From assembly GCF_007923355.1 (NCBI RefSeq), contig NZ_VOGO01000010.1, forward strand, positions 1 through 64,000: a stretch of 64,000 nucleotides of DNA, in the 5' to 3' direction. The notes below the pieces were generated by a model, which saw only the letters and a program-made list of their open reading frames with translations, searched no databases and was not told where the DNA came from. This document shows, in pieces, positions 33,971 through 42,878 of the stretch. Every line of letters starts with the position of its first letter. Within the stretch, counting starts at the first letter, position 1. Source of the stretch: Falsiphaeobacter marinintestinus (GTDB lineage: Bacteria; Pseudomonadota; Alphaproteobacteria; Rhodobacterales; Rhodobacteraceae). The position numbers and the translations under genes are program-made.

Positions 33971-36550
33971 TTACACTCTCATATCTATGCCTGAAACAAT
34001 TGAGTCAGATGAACATCGGTCATCAACTTCTGCAGAACCTGGCGCGACGCCATCATCCGATCCGGGCTGGTTCTGCGGCAAATCCTGATCATCGCCGCTT
34101 TGGGAAAAGCTAAAGTCAACGGATTCGTATCCCATCCGGTTCAACTCGGATCCCAGATCACCGATATTGCGGCGCATCAGATCCAGAGTTTCTGCCCGAT
34201 CTGCGACAACCGTCAACACCATGCCCCCATCGGACGGGGTCAACGTCATACGAATCCGCCCCAATTCTTCTGGCCGAAGAACGATTTCAACGCTTTGACC
34301 TGGCTGAGTCGGTAAGGATTCGAAAATCTGCGCGGTGGTCGGAAGCTGGGGTCCGGCGGATGCACTCGGGAGCGCATGTGCCCGACCAGATTGTGCTATC
34401 GCCTCGAACCCTGACAGCAAAGGGCCGGCGACGATAAGGGGTTCGGACGGAGCTAAATCGCCAGTGATCACTCCCAAACCTTCCATGCTGTTCCCACCCG
34501 CAATTGACGCAAAGCTTTTCACGGCTTGATCCGCCTGGGTGGTGGGTACGTTCAGTTGTGTTCGCCCGACATCGCCTGGCCGCCGGGTCGGACCGTTTAC
34601 AGGAGGCGGAGCCTGTCGAGGGAGTAGATCTTCCGCCCCTTCACCGCTGTTTGGGAATGAAGCGTTTATCCAGACGTGATCACGGTGAGCTGCAACCGGC
34701 GACGTTGCGAGATTTAGATTGTGAACCGTTGCCTCGGAATCAGAACTGGCAGACCCACCGTTAGTTGCTGTTTCTGGTCGATCAAAGCTGTTCCGCGGTT
34801 GAACAACAGTCACCGAAGCGACCTGCCTGTCGTTTGGTCCTAAACCAGATATCGTCAAATTACCTGCTGTGTTGGAGGGTTTTGGTTCTTTTCCCATATG
34901 ATCAGATGTCTGGTCATGAGATCCAAAGCCTTGCTGTCCGCTGAGCGATTTAACTTCTATTTCGGGCTGCCTGTCACGATCAACATGGTTGGGGCCTAGC
35001 GAAGATTGCTCTGCCGTTTGTTGCGTCGATCCCGTCTGCCCAGCTACTCTCTGTTCTAGTGCACCAAACGCTGTACGCACGATGCTTGGATTACCCCATT
35101 CCCTTGTCAGAATCGGTTTTTTCACCCCATCGAATGTTCCTGCTTCATCTGCGGAGCCCGGCGCGACTTGGGTGGCCAGCCGAAATGTTGCACAGTTTTC
35201 GTGCTGAGCCGTAATGTTCAGTTCCGGCAATACTGACCCGGACAAGCGCTGCGGCGGCTGAAGGTGGTCCGAAGCTCGAATGGTCGAAGCACGGGTGCGT
35301 ATGGAGTCTTGACTGTTTGCCTGATGCAGGGGAGGCGTCTGAGTCCGGACAGCATTTTGATTGAGCCTTGATGCTGCCCCACTCTGGTTTTCTGGCGGTT
35401 TAGGCGGGGTTTGTTCAGAAAAATCCCTTTCCGACACTGCCGAATTTGCGGCCGGTCCGGCAACATGTATCAGAAGGCCGTTCTGACGCGGGCTTGCATG
35501 TTCCTTATCGAGCACCCCGAAGCCTGAAAAGGCTTGATCGGAAAGAGCGCTCTGATTCATCTGAGCGATTAGTGCTTTTTGACCAACCCGCCCTTTTGCC
35601 TCGTTGCTGAACTGCAACTCGTCAGCAACGGTTATTCTATCAGAGTCAGCGGTTTTTTCAGCGACAAGATCCGATTTCAAAGTTGTGTGATTCTGACCCC
35701 TTTCCAGATCAGAAGTTCCGCTTTTATGTGCGGTAAAGGCTTCTCGGGTAGACGACCCAATACCGTTTTTCGAAGGCACGGGTCGGGTTGACTTCACATC
35801 AGGAAACGGAAGCCGGTTCTGCTCCTCTCCCGTTCTCGGTGTTATTGCTTCCAGATGTCCAAAATGTTGCTCTGAAGGTCCGTTGGTGGCCGTTTTTGCT
35901 GCCAGTTCTTGCCCGGGAAATGCACTGCCAGTTTGCCCGGCATCAGTCCGGTTCGGATAGACCTTTTCCGAAAACAGCTTTCCCAGAGACTCATCGCGCG
36001 ACGAATCGCCACCACTCTCTGCGCCAAGAATCGTCTGGTATCGGCCTAAATCACGTGTCGAAACGGTCGCCTCTTCCATCGAACCCGATATTGAGCTCGC
36101 AATTTGAACGGAAGCTGTCGTGCCTCTGATGCCGTCAATACCTCTGGTTGCAGACGCGTTTCCGATATCTGAAACGGTTTCTGGATGCGATCTGCTGACC
36201 GTGCCGTTTTCTGCGCCCGGATCCGCAATCGAACCAAGCACATGTCGGGCGAGATCGGCATCTTTTGTTGTGAACGTTGCAGAATTCCCGGGATCGTTGT
36301 TTTTGTCGTCAATCGACTTTGGTTCGACGGTCTCCTCGGTGGTTTCTTGTTGAGGTGAAGACTGATCGATGTCCCGCATAGAATCATCACTGACCGCGTC
36401 TTCGGAACCGGATTTTGCAGACATGTCAGAATACAGATCAAAGAACAGCTGCGTGTCTCGGTCCGATGGAGTCATATCCAACGTGACGGCCCCAGCTTGT
36501 TTAGATGGCGGTGCTGTTTGCGTCGAATTCAGTGTGTTCATGTCGTTCAT
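33971..36550 (-). CDS. fliK: Flagellar hook-length control protein FliK
   Basis: An 859-residue, Gln/Ser/Thr/Asn-rich and largely disordered protein. The conserved C-terminal Flg_hook domain (about residues 740-830) has QSVEIVLRPEELGRIRMTLTPSDGGMVLTVVADRAETLDLMRRNIGDLGSELNRMG, which in FliK contacts FlhB and triggers the export switch. The long N-terminal ruler region shows no repeats that I can see. It is about twice the enteric FliK length, as often in alphaproteobacteria. Divergent from flgJ. Confidence 0.88.
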   Translation of the reverse strand: MNDMNTLNSTQTAPPSKQAGAVTLDMTPSDRDTQLFFDLYSDMSAKSGSEDAVSDDSMRDIDQSSPQQETTEETVEPKSIDDKNNDPGNSATFTTKDADLARHVLGSIADPGAENGTVSRSHPETVSDIGNASATRGIDGIRGTTASVQIASSISGSMEEATVSTRDLGRYQTILGAESGGDSSRDESLGKLFSEKVYPNRTDAGQTGSAFPGQELAAKTATNGPSEQHFGHLEAITPRTGEEQNRLPFPDVKSTRPVPSKNGIGSSTREAFTAHKSGTSDLERGQNHTTLKSDLVAEKTADSDRITVADELQFSNEAKGRVGQKALIAQMNQSALSDQAFSGFGVLDKEHASPRQNGLLIHVAGPAANSAVSERDFSEQTPPKPPENQSGAASRLNQNAVRTQTPPLHQANSQDSIRTRASTIRASDHLQPPQRLSGSVLPELNITAQHENCATFRLATQVAPGSADEAGTFDGVKKPILTREWGNPSIVRTAFGALEQRVAGQTGSTQQTAEQSSLGPNHVDRDRQPEIEVKSLSGQQGFGSHDQTSDHMGKEPKPSNTAGNLTISGLGPNDRQVASVTVVQPRNSFDRPETATNGGSASSDSEATVHNLNLATSPVAAHRDHVWINASFPNSGEGAEDLLPRQAPPPVNGPTRRPGDVGRTQLNVPTTQADQAVKSFASIAGGNSMEGLGVITGDLAPSEPLIVAGPLLSGFEAIAQSGRAHALPSASAGPQLPTTAQIFESLPTQPGQSVEIVLRPEELGRIRMTLTPSDGGMVLTVVADRAETLDLMRRNIGDLGSELNRMGYESVDFSFSQSGDDQDLPQNQPGSDDGVAPGSAEVDDRCSSDSIVSGIDMRV

Positions 36551-36660
36551 GCCGCCCCGTTCTGGTTAGTGCCTTGCAGACACTGAGGCCAAACCAGTTT
36601 CAAAATTTTTAACCGACTCATGTGCATTGTTCGAAAGTCTTGAAAATTCTAGGGGATAAC

Positions 36661-36948
36661 ATGAACGCTCTAACGGACGCGTCACGGGTTACAGCCCAGA
36701 CACAACAGATACACACAACGGTCGCTTTGCGTGAAGCCGCCACAAAGCTTGAAGCGACGTTCCTGGCCGAAATGTTGAATGCAGCAGGTCTGGGCAACGC
36801 ACGGCAATCGTTTGACGGCGGCACTGGGGAGGATCAGTTTGGATCTTTCCTGGTCAGGGCACAGGCCGATCAAATCGCCCGGGCAGGCGGAATCGGTCTG
36901 GCCGAAACTCTGTTCCGGTCATTGTCGGAGACCCAGAACGATGTTTGA
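36661..36948 (+). CDS. flgJ: Rod-binding protein FlgJ, single-domain form
   Basis: A 95-residue protein equal to only the rod-binding N-terminal part of enteric FlgJ (AATKLEATFLAEMLNAAG, FDGGTGEDQFGSFLVRAQADQIARAGGIGLAETLFRSL). The muramidase half is absent. Known Rhodobacter-type FlgJ works with a separate lytic transglycosylase, and one (sltF-like) is in this cluster. I chose the ATG at 36661, with AGGGG upstream, over an in-frame start 39 bases earlier. Overlaps the next gene by eight bases. Confidence 0.9.
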   Translation: MNALTDASRVTAQTQQIHTTVALREAATKLEATFLAEMLNAAGLGNARQSFDGGTGEDQFGSFLVRAQADQIARAGGIGLAETLFRSLSETQNDV

Positions 36949-37297
36949 GCAGAAAGATTCAGCGGTTGATGCTTTGTTCAGTCTGCTCGCCCACGAAAGA
37001 GATGCTTTGATCCGAGGGGATTTCCAAACCCTTCGCAAACTCGGTGAACGCAAAGCGAAATTGATCGAAGACGTCGGGACCGCACAGAATTTCGAGAAAG
37101 AGCAGTTGCTGGCCCTACAAGACAAGATCGCGCGCAATCAGACGCTATTGAACAGCGCCCTGGACGGTATTCGGGCCGTTTCGGACCGAATGGCCGATTT
37201 GCAAAAAGTGCGCCAGGGGCTGGAGATCTATGACCGGTCCGGTCTGAAAACACGCGTCAGCACCGGTACGAAATCGGCACTGGAAAAGCGCGCTTGA
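36941..37297 (+). CDS. flgN: FlgN-like flagellar chaperone
   Basis: A 118-residue, mostly helical protein. It has the FlgN-type pattern LFSLLAHERDALIRGDFQTLRKLGERKAKLIEDV, then a coiled segment (LLALQDKIARNQTLLNSALDGIRAVSDRM) and a C-terminus around QGLEIYDRSGLKT. FlgN holds hook-associated proteins FlgK and FlgL before export; both are in this window. The sequence family is loose, so the name rests partly on position after flgJ. Confidence 0.75.
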   Translation: MFEQKDSAVDALFSLLAHERDALIRGDFQTLRKLGERKAKLIEDVGTAQNFEKEQLLALQDKIARNQTLLNSALDGIRAVSDRMADLQKVRQGLEIYDRSGLKTRVSTGTKSALEKRA

Positions 37298-37339
37298 TTC
37301 GCGGGTTTACAAAAATGCGATCTATCAATCCTTTGGCGT

Positions 37340-37354
37340 TTAGCAATCCGTTAG
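37340..37354. promoter_or_regulatory. CtrA-like site upstream of flagellin
   Basis: TTAG-CAATCCG-TTAG, a TTAA-N7-TTAA-type site with two changes, lies 148-162 bp before the flagellin ATG. Its spacer is nearly the same as in the fliF/fliL site (CAATCGG). Confidence 0.5.
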
Positions 37355-37501
37355 CACATCACCGGGCATGGTGACATCGCACCTTGAAAACAGGGTGGCG
37401 CGACGCCAGCAAGCGTACGCATTGGTCAGAAAGACGTTTAGGCCGCTCCAAGGGGCGGGTTGTAACAGGGCGGAACGCGCCCAAGCCTGAAGGAAAACGC
37501 A

Positions 37502-38716
37502 ATGTCCAGCATTCTGACAAACAATAGCGCCATGGTGGCGCTGCAAACGCTGAAATCCATCAACTCCGATCTGGCCGAAACCCAAAGCGCCATTTCCACC
37601 GGTAAGGATATCGCAACCGCCAAGGACAATTCGGCAATCTGGGCGATCTCCAAGGTGATGGAGTCCGATGTCAAAGGGTTTACCGCAATTTCCGACAGCC
37701 TCAGCCAAGGCGAATCTACAGTTGCGGTCGCGCGTCAGGCCTCGGAAACCATCACCGACCTTCTGACACAGATGAAGGAAAAGATTGTAAACGCGCAGGA
37801 AGACAATGTTGATCGTACGAAAATCAATGCAGACGTAACAGCGCTAAAGGATCAGATCAGCTCGGTTCTGTCCGCCGCCCAATTCAACGGCCTAAACCTG
37901 GTTGATGGCAGCGTCGCGTCAACGGATGTACTCGCGTCGCTTGATCGTGACAGCTCGGGCAATGTCACAGCCAGTTCAATCTCGGTCGGCGCGCAGGATC
38001 TGTCGGTCGGCACCTATACAGCGAACGATGTTTTCGGGTCGTCCGGTGGTACACCTTCGGCCAATGGCGACACAGTCGCCTTGTCGCTGGATAACGGCGG
38101 TGGCACCGATAACATTGTAATTGACGATTCGGCGGGTACGGCTTTTGCAGCCGGAGACAAGATCGAGCTTCGTCTCGGGGATGAGGTTGTGTCCTATACC
38201 GTGACAGCTGACGACGCGGCTGCAACCACCACTTCCGACATCGTGGCAATCGGCCTGAAAGGCGCCATCGATGCGCTGGGGATCACTGGCCTGACTGTCG
38301 ACTATGACAGCGGCAGCCCCGGGCAGCTGGATTTCACCAACGCCAGTGGTGACGATCTGACGATTACCGGCCAGTTCACGAATGCAGGGTCGGGCGGATT
38401 GGGTGCCATGAGCGGAATTGATGTGTCGAGCGACGCTGGCGCAGCGGCCGCTCTTGGGACGGTCGAAACCTTGATCGACACAGCAATCGATGCTGCGGCC
38501 TCGTTTGGTTCGGTTCAGTCGCGGATCTCGACGCAGTCCGAGTTTATTTCCAACCTGACCGACTCGCTGAAATCCGGCATCGGTGCCATGGTCGATGCCG
38601 ACATGGAGGCGACCTCGGCGCGCTTGCAGGCGCTCCAAACTCAGCAGCAGCTGGGTGTTCAGGCCTTGTCGATTGCCAACCAGGCTCCTCAGACGATCCT
38701 GTCACTGTTCCGCTAA
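37502..38716 (+). CDS. fliC: Flagellin
   Basis: A 404-residue filament protein. Conserved D0/D1 ends are MSSILTNNSAMVALQTLKSINSDLAETQSAISTGKDIATAKDNSAIWAISKVM at the start and FGSVQSRISTQSEFISNLTDSLKSGIGAMVDADMEATSARLQALQTQQQLGVQALSIANQAPQTILSLFR at the end. Between about residues 140 and 310 lies a Gly/Asp/Thr-rich surface region with adhesin-like stretches (DEVVSYTVTADDAA). FliS is not adjacent; flaF and flbT follow instead, as in Caulobacter-type systems. Confidence 0.96.
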   Translation: MSSILTNNSAMVALQTLKSINSDLAETQSAISTGKDIATAKDNSAIWAISKVMESDVKGFTAISDSLSQGESTVAVARQASETITDLLTQMKEKIVNAQEDNVDRTKINADVTALKDQISSVLSAAQFNGLNLVDGSVASTDVLASLDRDSSGNVTASSISVGAQDLSVGTYTANDVFGSSGGTPSANGDTVALSLDNGGGTDNIVIDDSAGTAFAAGDKIELRLGDEVVSYTVTADDAAATTTSDIVAIGLKGAIDALGITGLTVDYDSGSPGQLDFTNASGDDLTITGQFTNAGSGGLGAMSGIDVSSDAGAAAALGTVETLIDTAIDAAASFGSVQSRISTQSEFISNLTDSLKSGIGAMVDADMEATSARLQALQTQQQLGVQALSIANQAPQTILSLFR

Positions 38717-38725
38717 TCCATTTTA

Positions 38726-38764
38726 CTCGGGGCGCTCAGAATGGCGCGCCCCGAGCATCTTTTT
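38726..38764 (+). terminator. Terminator between flagellin and flaF
   Basis: CTCGGGGCGC (38726-38735) pairs with GCGCCCCGAG (38746-38755) and is followed by CATCTTTTT. It should end most flagellin transcripts, so flaF and flbT depend on read-through or their own promoter. Confidence 0.9.
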
Positions 38765-38788
38765 CTCAACAACAGATGAGGACCTGAC

Positions 38789-39160
38789 GTGAACGCCCTT
38801 TCCCAGGCGCGCCGCGCCTATTCGGCTGCTTCTGCGCCGACCCGCACGCCCAAAAGCATCGAATACGAAGCCGTCGCACGCATAACAGCCCGTATTCAGG
38901 ACGCTGCCCAAAACGGAACAGCCGGGTTTCCTGCCCTGGTCGCTGCGCTACACGAAAACGTCCGACTCTGGACGATTTTCGCGGCTGATCTGGCCGACAA
39001 AGATAATGGATTGCCGCCTGATCTCAGGGCACGTCTGTTTTATCTTTCTGAATTCACCCGGCACCACACAAGCAAGGTTTTGGCCCGGAAAGATACCGTA
39101 ACCCCGCTACTTGAGATCAACACTGCCGTTTTGCGCGGTCTGCGAGGAGAGGCAACCTGA
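38789..39160 (+). CDS. flaF: Flagellin biosynthesis regulator FlaF
   Basis: A 123-residue protein of the FlaF family. Motifs are NALSQARRAYSAASAPTRTPKSIEYEAVARITARI at the N-terminus, ALHENVRLWTIFAADLADKDNGLPPDLRARLFYLSEFTRHHT in the middle, and LLEINTAVLRGL at the end. FlaF promotes flagellin production and opposes FlbT in Caulobacter. It begins with GTG at 38789, just after the flagellin terminator, and ends one base before the flbT ATG. Confidence 0.93.
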   Translation: MNALSQARRAYSAASAPTRTPKSIEYEAVARITARIQDAAQNGTAGFPALVAALHENVRLWTIFAADLADKDNGLPPDLRARLFYLSEFTRHHTSKVLARKDTVTPLLEINTAVLRGLRGEAT

Positions 39161-39161
39161 C

Positions 39162-39566
39162 ATGGCCGGACTAGTCCTAAAACTCGCACCAAAAGAACGC
39201 ATCCTGATAAACGGTGCCGTAATTGAAAACGGCGACAGACGCAGCCGCCTGTCCATCGTAACGCCGGACGCGAACATCCTACGCCTGCGCGACGCAATTC
39301 ATCCGGAAGAGGCCAATACCCCTGTCCGACGCGTCTGCTATGCCGCCCAGCTCTTGCTGTCCGGCGATATAGATCCTGCAGGCGCGCGCCTGTCGCTGCT
39401 GCGTGGAATCGAAGATCTTGCGCAAGTCTTTACGGACCCAATTAGCCGTGCCTCATTGACTGAGGCCAGCGAAGCGTTGCTGCAGGATCATCATTATCGA
39501 TGCCTGAAAGCGCTCCGAAACCTCTTGCCAAGGGAAGACCGTCTTTTGGCGACGGCCCCTTCATGA
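39162..39566 (+). CDS. flbT: Flagellin mRNA regulator FlbT
   Basis: A 134-residue protein. The FlbT opening is MAGLVLKLAPKERILINGAVIENGDRRSRLSI, then RLRDAIHPEEANTPVRRVCYAAQLLLSGD. In Caulobacter FlbT binds the 5' leader of flagellin mRNA and lowers its stability until hook completion. The start at 39162 gives the family N-terminus; longer frames begin inside flaF. Its stop overlaps the ATG of the next gene. Confidence 0.93.
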   Translation: MAGLVLKLAPKERILINGAVIENGDRRSRLSIVTPDANILRLRDAIHPEEANTPVRRVCYAAQLLLSGDIDPAGARLSLLRGIEDLAQVFTDPISRASLTEASEALLQDHHYRCLKALRNLLPREDRLLATAPS

Positions 39567-40354
39567 GTTTTCAGCCCCTAATTGCGTCCGGCGGTCTTGG
39601 CGGTTGGCGGTTTTTACAACGCACTTATGAAAGCCAGTTGGATACGCTTTCGCAGTCCGGTCAGCTTCAGCGCGACACCGCGACCTTTCGGGAGAAAATC
39701 GCCGCGGTCACCTCTGCTCAGGATCTGGTCGCAGACCGACAACTTCTGAATGTGGCTTTGGGGGCCTTCGGGTTGCAGGACGACATTTCCAACACGTACT
39801 TCATTCAAAAAGTTTTGGAGGAAGGGGCCTCTGCCAGCGATTCCTTGGCCAACAAGCTTTCTGACGACCGATATAAACAACTTAGCGCCGCCTTTGGATT
39901 TGGGTCAGGCGAAATCCAACAAACTGGCAACCAAACCGCGATGTCGCGCATCGTCGACGCCTATTTCGAAAACGAATTCGAAGTCGCTGTTGGTGAACAG
40001 GACGACAGTTTGCGAATCGCACTTTATGCCCAGCGCGAACTGGCTGATCTGGCCAGCGGTTCGGAAAGTGAAGAGACGAAGTGGTATACACTGATGAGCC
40101 TTCCTGCCATGCGCAGCATGTTCGAAACAGCCCTCGGCTTGCCGACATCATTTTCGCAACTCGACATCGACAAACAATTGGAGGTTTTTCGGGAAAAGAC
40201 GACGTCGGCGTTTGGAGGTGAAACCGTAGGTCAATTCACCGACCCTGACAAAGTCAGCCATTTAACCGACCTCTTCTTCGCCCGCTCACAAATCTCGGAA
40301 CTGGCCAACACCTATTCAGGAGCCTCAATCGCGCTGACACTGCTGCAGTCGTGA
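39563..40354 (+). CDS. DUF1217-type flagellar protein
   Basis: A 263-residue protein of the DUF1217 family (FQPLIASGGLGGWRFLQRTYESQLDTLSQS near the start; FGLQDDISNTYFIQKVLEEGASASDSLANKLSDDRY in the middle). These occur in flagellar clusters of alphaproteobacteria with no settled function. It is mostly helical, with no signal peptide, and could be an exported structural part or an assembly factor. Translationally coupled to flbT (ATGA at 39563). Convergent with fliI with a 6-bp gap. Confidence 0.8.
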   Translation: MSFQPLIASGGLGGWRFLQRTYESQLDTLSQSGQLQRDTATFREKIAAVTSAQDLVADRQLLNVALGAFGLQDDISNTYFIQKVLEEGASASDSLANKLSDDRYKQLSAAFGFGSGEIQQTGNQTAMSRIVDAYFENEFEVAVGEQDDSLRIALYAQRELADLASGSESEETKWYTLMSLPAMRSMFETALGLPTSFSQLDIDKQLEVFREKTTSAFGGETVGQFTDPDKVSHLTDLFFARSQISELANTYSGASIALTLLQS

Positions 40355-40360
40355 TTACCG

Positions 40361-41704
40361 CTATAGAATCGAAATTCCGGCGCGGCGCAAGACCAGAGTC
40401 AAGCGATCAAAACTGCCCCTGATATCTGCCGCGTCGCTATGGTCAGAACGGGCGAAAAACGCATCTAGATCGGGCCAAAGACGAACGGCCGCGTCTAGTA
40501 CCGGGTCTGAACCTTCGGTGTACAACCCGGCGCGGATCATGACTTCGGATTGTTCGTAAGAGCCGAGATGCTTCCGCACTTCTGCGATAATCCGGTTTTC
40601 ACTTTCATTGGCTGCATTCGGTAAGCTGCGCGATACGGATCGGGCAACGTCTATTGCTGGAAAGCGCCCGCGTTCCGCAATCTCGCGACTCAACACGACA
40701 TGCCCATCCAGCACACCGCGCAGGATGTCTGCAACCGGTTCGTCCATGTCGGACCCTGCGACCAGAACGCTAAACACGGCTGTGATATCACCTTGCGACG
40801 GCCCGCCGGGACCCGCTCTTTCGCACAGGGACGTGATCTGCGGGGTCACAGATGGCGGGTACCCGCGAAGCGACGGGGATTCTCCCATAGCCGAAGCAAT
40901 CTCTCGGTGCGCTTCTGCAAATCGTGTCACCGAATCGGCCAGGAACAACACGTTCTGCCCAAGGTCGCGAAAATGTTCGGCCACGGCCATGGCCGCTCCT
41001 GCGCAACGCCGACGGACCAATGCCGATTGATCGGACGTCGCTGCTACGACAACAGCCCGTTTCATACCATCCGGCCCCAAGACACGATGTACGAAATCGT
41101 TCACTTCTCGCCCGCGTTCCCCGATCAGGGCCAGAACCACAACATCAGCGTGCATCCCTTTGGCCAATCCTGCCAAAAGTCGCGACTTCCCAACTCCGGA
41201 TCCAGCAAACAGTCCAACGCGCTGCCCGGCCACGATCGGCAATACAGTGTTCAGAACTGCGAGCCCGGTGGGCAACCGCTGACCCATCGGACGCCGCAAT
41301 CCGGCGCGGGGTGGGGCGGCAAAAACAGGTCGTGGGATCGGTCCTCGCGACAACGGTTTATCATCCAAAGGTTGGCCAAACGGATCGATCACTCGACCAA
41401 TCCATCGGTTGCTGGGCGCGAATGCCGGCACCCGGTAAAGAAACACAGGATTATCCAGAGCCACCCCGTCCGGCGCCGCATCTGGCAACATATGAACGGT
41501 CTCGGACGCAATACGCAGAACCTCACCCGACAGGTGCTCTCCGGAGCCGCGTTGCAGTACCAGGCGATCACCAATCTCGGCCTTGTCGGACAGACCCGAA
41601 ATCTGGATCTGCCCCCCCTCAACCCCGATAACACGGCCAACAGGCACCGTTTGCGGCAGGTTTTCGACTTCCAGTTTTAGAGTTGTCAGATCGTGCGCCA
41701 TCAT
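40361..41704 (-). CDS. fliI: Flagellum-specific ATPase FliI
   Basis: A 447-residue F1-beta-like ATPase that supports flagellar type III export. Its P-loop is AGSGVGKSRLL (about residue 168), after GQRVGLF. ALIGERGREVNDFV, FLADSVTRFAEAHREIASAMGE, and the PPSVTPQITSLCERAGPG block are classic. A start at either of two adjacent ATGs (41704 or 41701) fits. It is alone on this strand, divergent from flgB; FliH is encoded 16 kb away in fliFHNP. Confidence 0.96.
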   Translation of the reverse strand: MMAHDLTTLKLEVENLPQTVPVGRVIGVEGGQIQISGLSDKAEIGDRLVLQRGSGEHLSGEVLRIASETVHMLPDAAPDGVALDNPVFLYRVPAFAPSNRWIGRVIDPFGQPLDDKPLSRGPIPRPVFAAPPRAGLRRPMGQRLPTGLAVLNTVLPIVAGQRVGLFAGSGVGKSRLLAGLAKGMHADVVVLALIGERGREVNDFVHRVLGPDGMKRAVVVAATSDQSALVRRRCAGAAMAVAEHFRDLGQNVLFLADSVTRFAEAHREIASAMGESPSLRGYPPSVTPQITSLCERAGPGGPSQGDITAVFSVLVAGSDMDEPVADILRGVLDGHVVLSREIAERGRFPAIDVARSVSRSLPNAANESENRIIAEVRKHLGSYEQSEVMIRAGLYTEGSDPVLDAAVRLWPDLDAFFARSDHSDAADIRGSFDRLTLVLRRAGISIL

Positions 41705-41752
41705 TCCCGGCCCTTAATGATTTCCTGCAAACCGTTTCTAAAGGAATCGGAG

Positions 41753-41767
41753 TTAAGCCTTGGTTGA
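41753..41767. promoter_or_regulatory. CtrA-like site between fliI and flgB
   Basis: TTAA-GCCTTGG-TTGA, one change from TTAA-N7-TTAA, lies 24-38 bp before the flgB ATG in the shared fliI/flgB control region. Confidence 0.4.
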
Positions 41768-41790
41768 AATCAATCGAGGGAGAAGCCCCG

Positions 41791-42168
41791 ATGTTCCAAG
41801 ATCTGAATGTCTTTCAATTGGCTCACGCGATGGCCAGCCATGCCGGAAAACGCCAATCTGTTGTATCGCAAAACATCGCGAACGCAGACACGCCCGGATA
41901 CCATGCTCGCGACATTGTCCCTTTCGCCGAGGCGATGTCGAAAGAGCATCGGGACGGTGTTTCACAACCCCCGGGTATGGGCGGCGACAATGCGTATCAA
42001 TGGCCTGAATTCACGTCCCGTCTTACCACAGATCCAAACGAAAACTCCGTTTCAATCGAAGAAGAAATGCTGAAGGCCGTCGAAGTGGCCCGCCAGCATG
42101 AACGCGCGTTGTCGATCTACAGATCCGCTTTGTCGGTCCTACGGACCAGCCTTGGTCGCGGTTTTTGA
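41791..42168 (+). CDS. flgB: Flagellar proximal rod protein FlgB
   Basis: A 125-residue rod subunit. The N-terminal rod signature is SVVSQNIANADTPGYHARDIVPF (about residues 24-46), and the C-terminal coiled end is LKAVEVARQHERALSIYRSALSVLRTSLGRGF. I chose the ATG at 41791, preceded by GAGGGAGAAG, over an upstream in-frame start inside fliI. First gene of the flgBC-fliE-fliQ-flgFGAH-fliL2 operon. Confidence 0.94.
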   Translation: MFQDLNVFQLAHAMASHAGKRQSVVSQNIANADTPGYHARDIVPFAEAMSKEHRDGVSQPPGMGGDNAYQWPEFTSRLTTDPNENSVSIEEEMLKAVEVARQHERALSIYRSALSVLRTSLGRGF

Positions 42169-42181
42169 AAATGGGTGACTC

Positions 42182-42574
42182 ATGAGCGAATTCAGTCAAT
42201 CCCTCGCCTTGTCGGCCAGCGCGCTAAAGGCTCAATCGGCGCGTCTGCGTCACGTGGCAGAAAACATCTCCAACGCTGATACGCCGGGGTATCGTCGCAA
42301 GACGGTATCATTTGAAACCGTGGTAGGCCGCGCAGACAAAGCCGATCTTGTTGCTCTCGGACGGATCCGGCTGGATCAAAGCGACTTGAACCGCGTTTTT
42401 GACCCGAGCCATGCCCTAGCCGACGACTCAGGTCATTATGCGGGCTCCAACGTCGATTTGATGATCGAAATCGCCGATGCCCGAGAGGCTCAGCGCAGCT
42501 ACGAAGCCAATCTGAAAATGTTTGACCAGACCAGACAGATGTCCACTGCATTGATGGATCTGTTGAGAAAATAA
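42182..42574 (+). CDS. flgC: Flagellar proximal rod protein FlgC
   Basis: A 130-residue rod subunit with RHVAENISNADTPGYRRKTVSF near residue 22. The C-terminal repeat of the rod/hook family is NVDLMIEIADAREAQRSYEANLKMFDQTRQMSTALMDLLRK. It is shorter than many FlgC but keeps both ends. Spaced 13 bp from flgB and 12 bp from fliE; all three form the proximal rod. Confidence 0.94.
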   Translation: MSEFSQSLALSASALKAQSARLRHVAENISNADTPGYRRKTVSFETVVGRADKADLVALGRIRLDQSDLNRVFDPSHALADDSGHYAGSNVDLMIEIADAREAQRSYEANLKMFDQTRQMSTALMDLLRK

Positions 42575-42586
42575 GGAGGTTCCAGA

Positions 42587-42877
42587 ATGGATACCCGAGG
42601 TCTTTCCGCCCTTCAAAACTATGCACTCGCCCGACCAGCGACGCGGCCTGACTCCAACAGCGATACGGTGGGCGCAGCCCTTCGAGGCGCGGCCACAGAC
42701 TTTGCGACAACCCTGAAACAAGGGGAAGACGCAGCTCTTTCAGCAATGACAGGTGACGCTGACCCGCATGCACTGGTCCAGGCTTTGGTCCAAACCGAAC
42801 TTGCGGTCGAGGCTGCGGTGACCGTGCGCAACAAGGTCGTCGAAGCCTATCAGGAAATCCTGAGGATGCCTGTCTGA
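42587..42877 (+). CDS. fliE: Flagellar hook-basal body adaptor FliE
   Basis: A 96-residue protein joining the MS ring to the rod. It has FATTLKQGEDAALSAMTGDADPHALVQALVQTELAVEAAVTVRNKVVEAYQEILRMPV, the FliE C-terminal signature. AAGGAGGTT lies before the ATG. Ends two bases before the fliQ start. Confidence 0.92.
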   Translation: MDTRGLSALQNYALARPATRPDSNSDTVGAALRGAATDFATTLKQGEDAALSAMTGDADPHALVQALVQTELAVEAAVTVRNKVVEAYQEILRMPV

Positions 42878-42878
42878 C

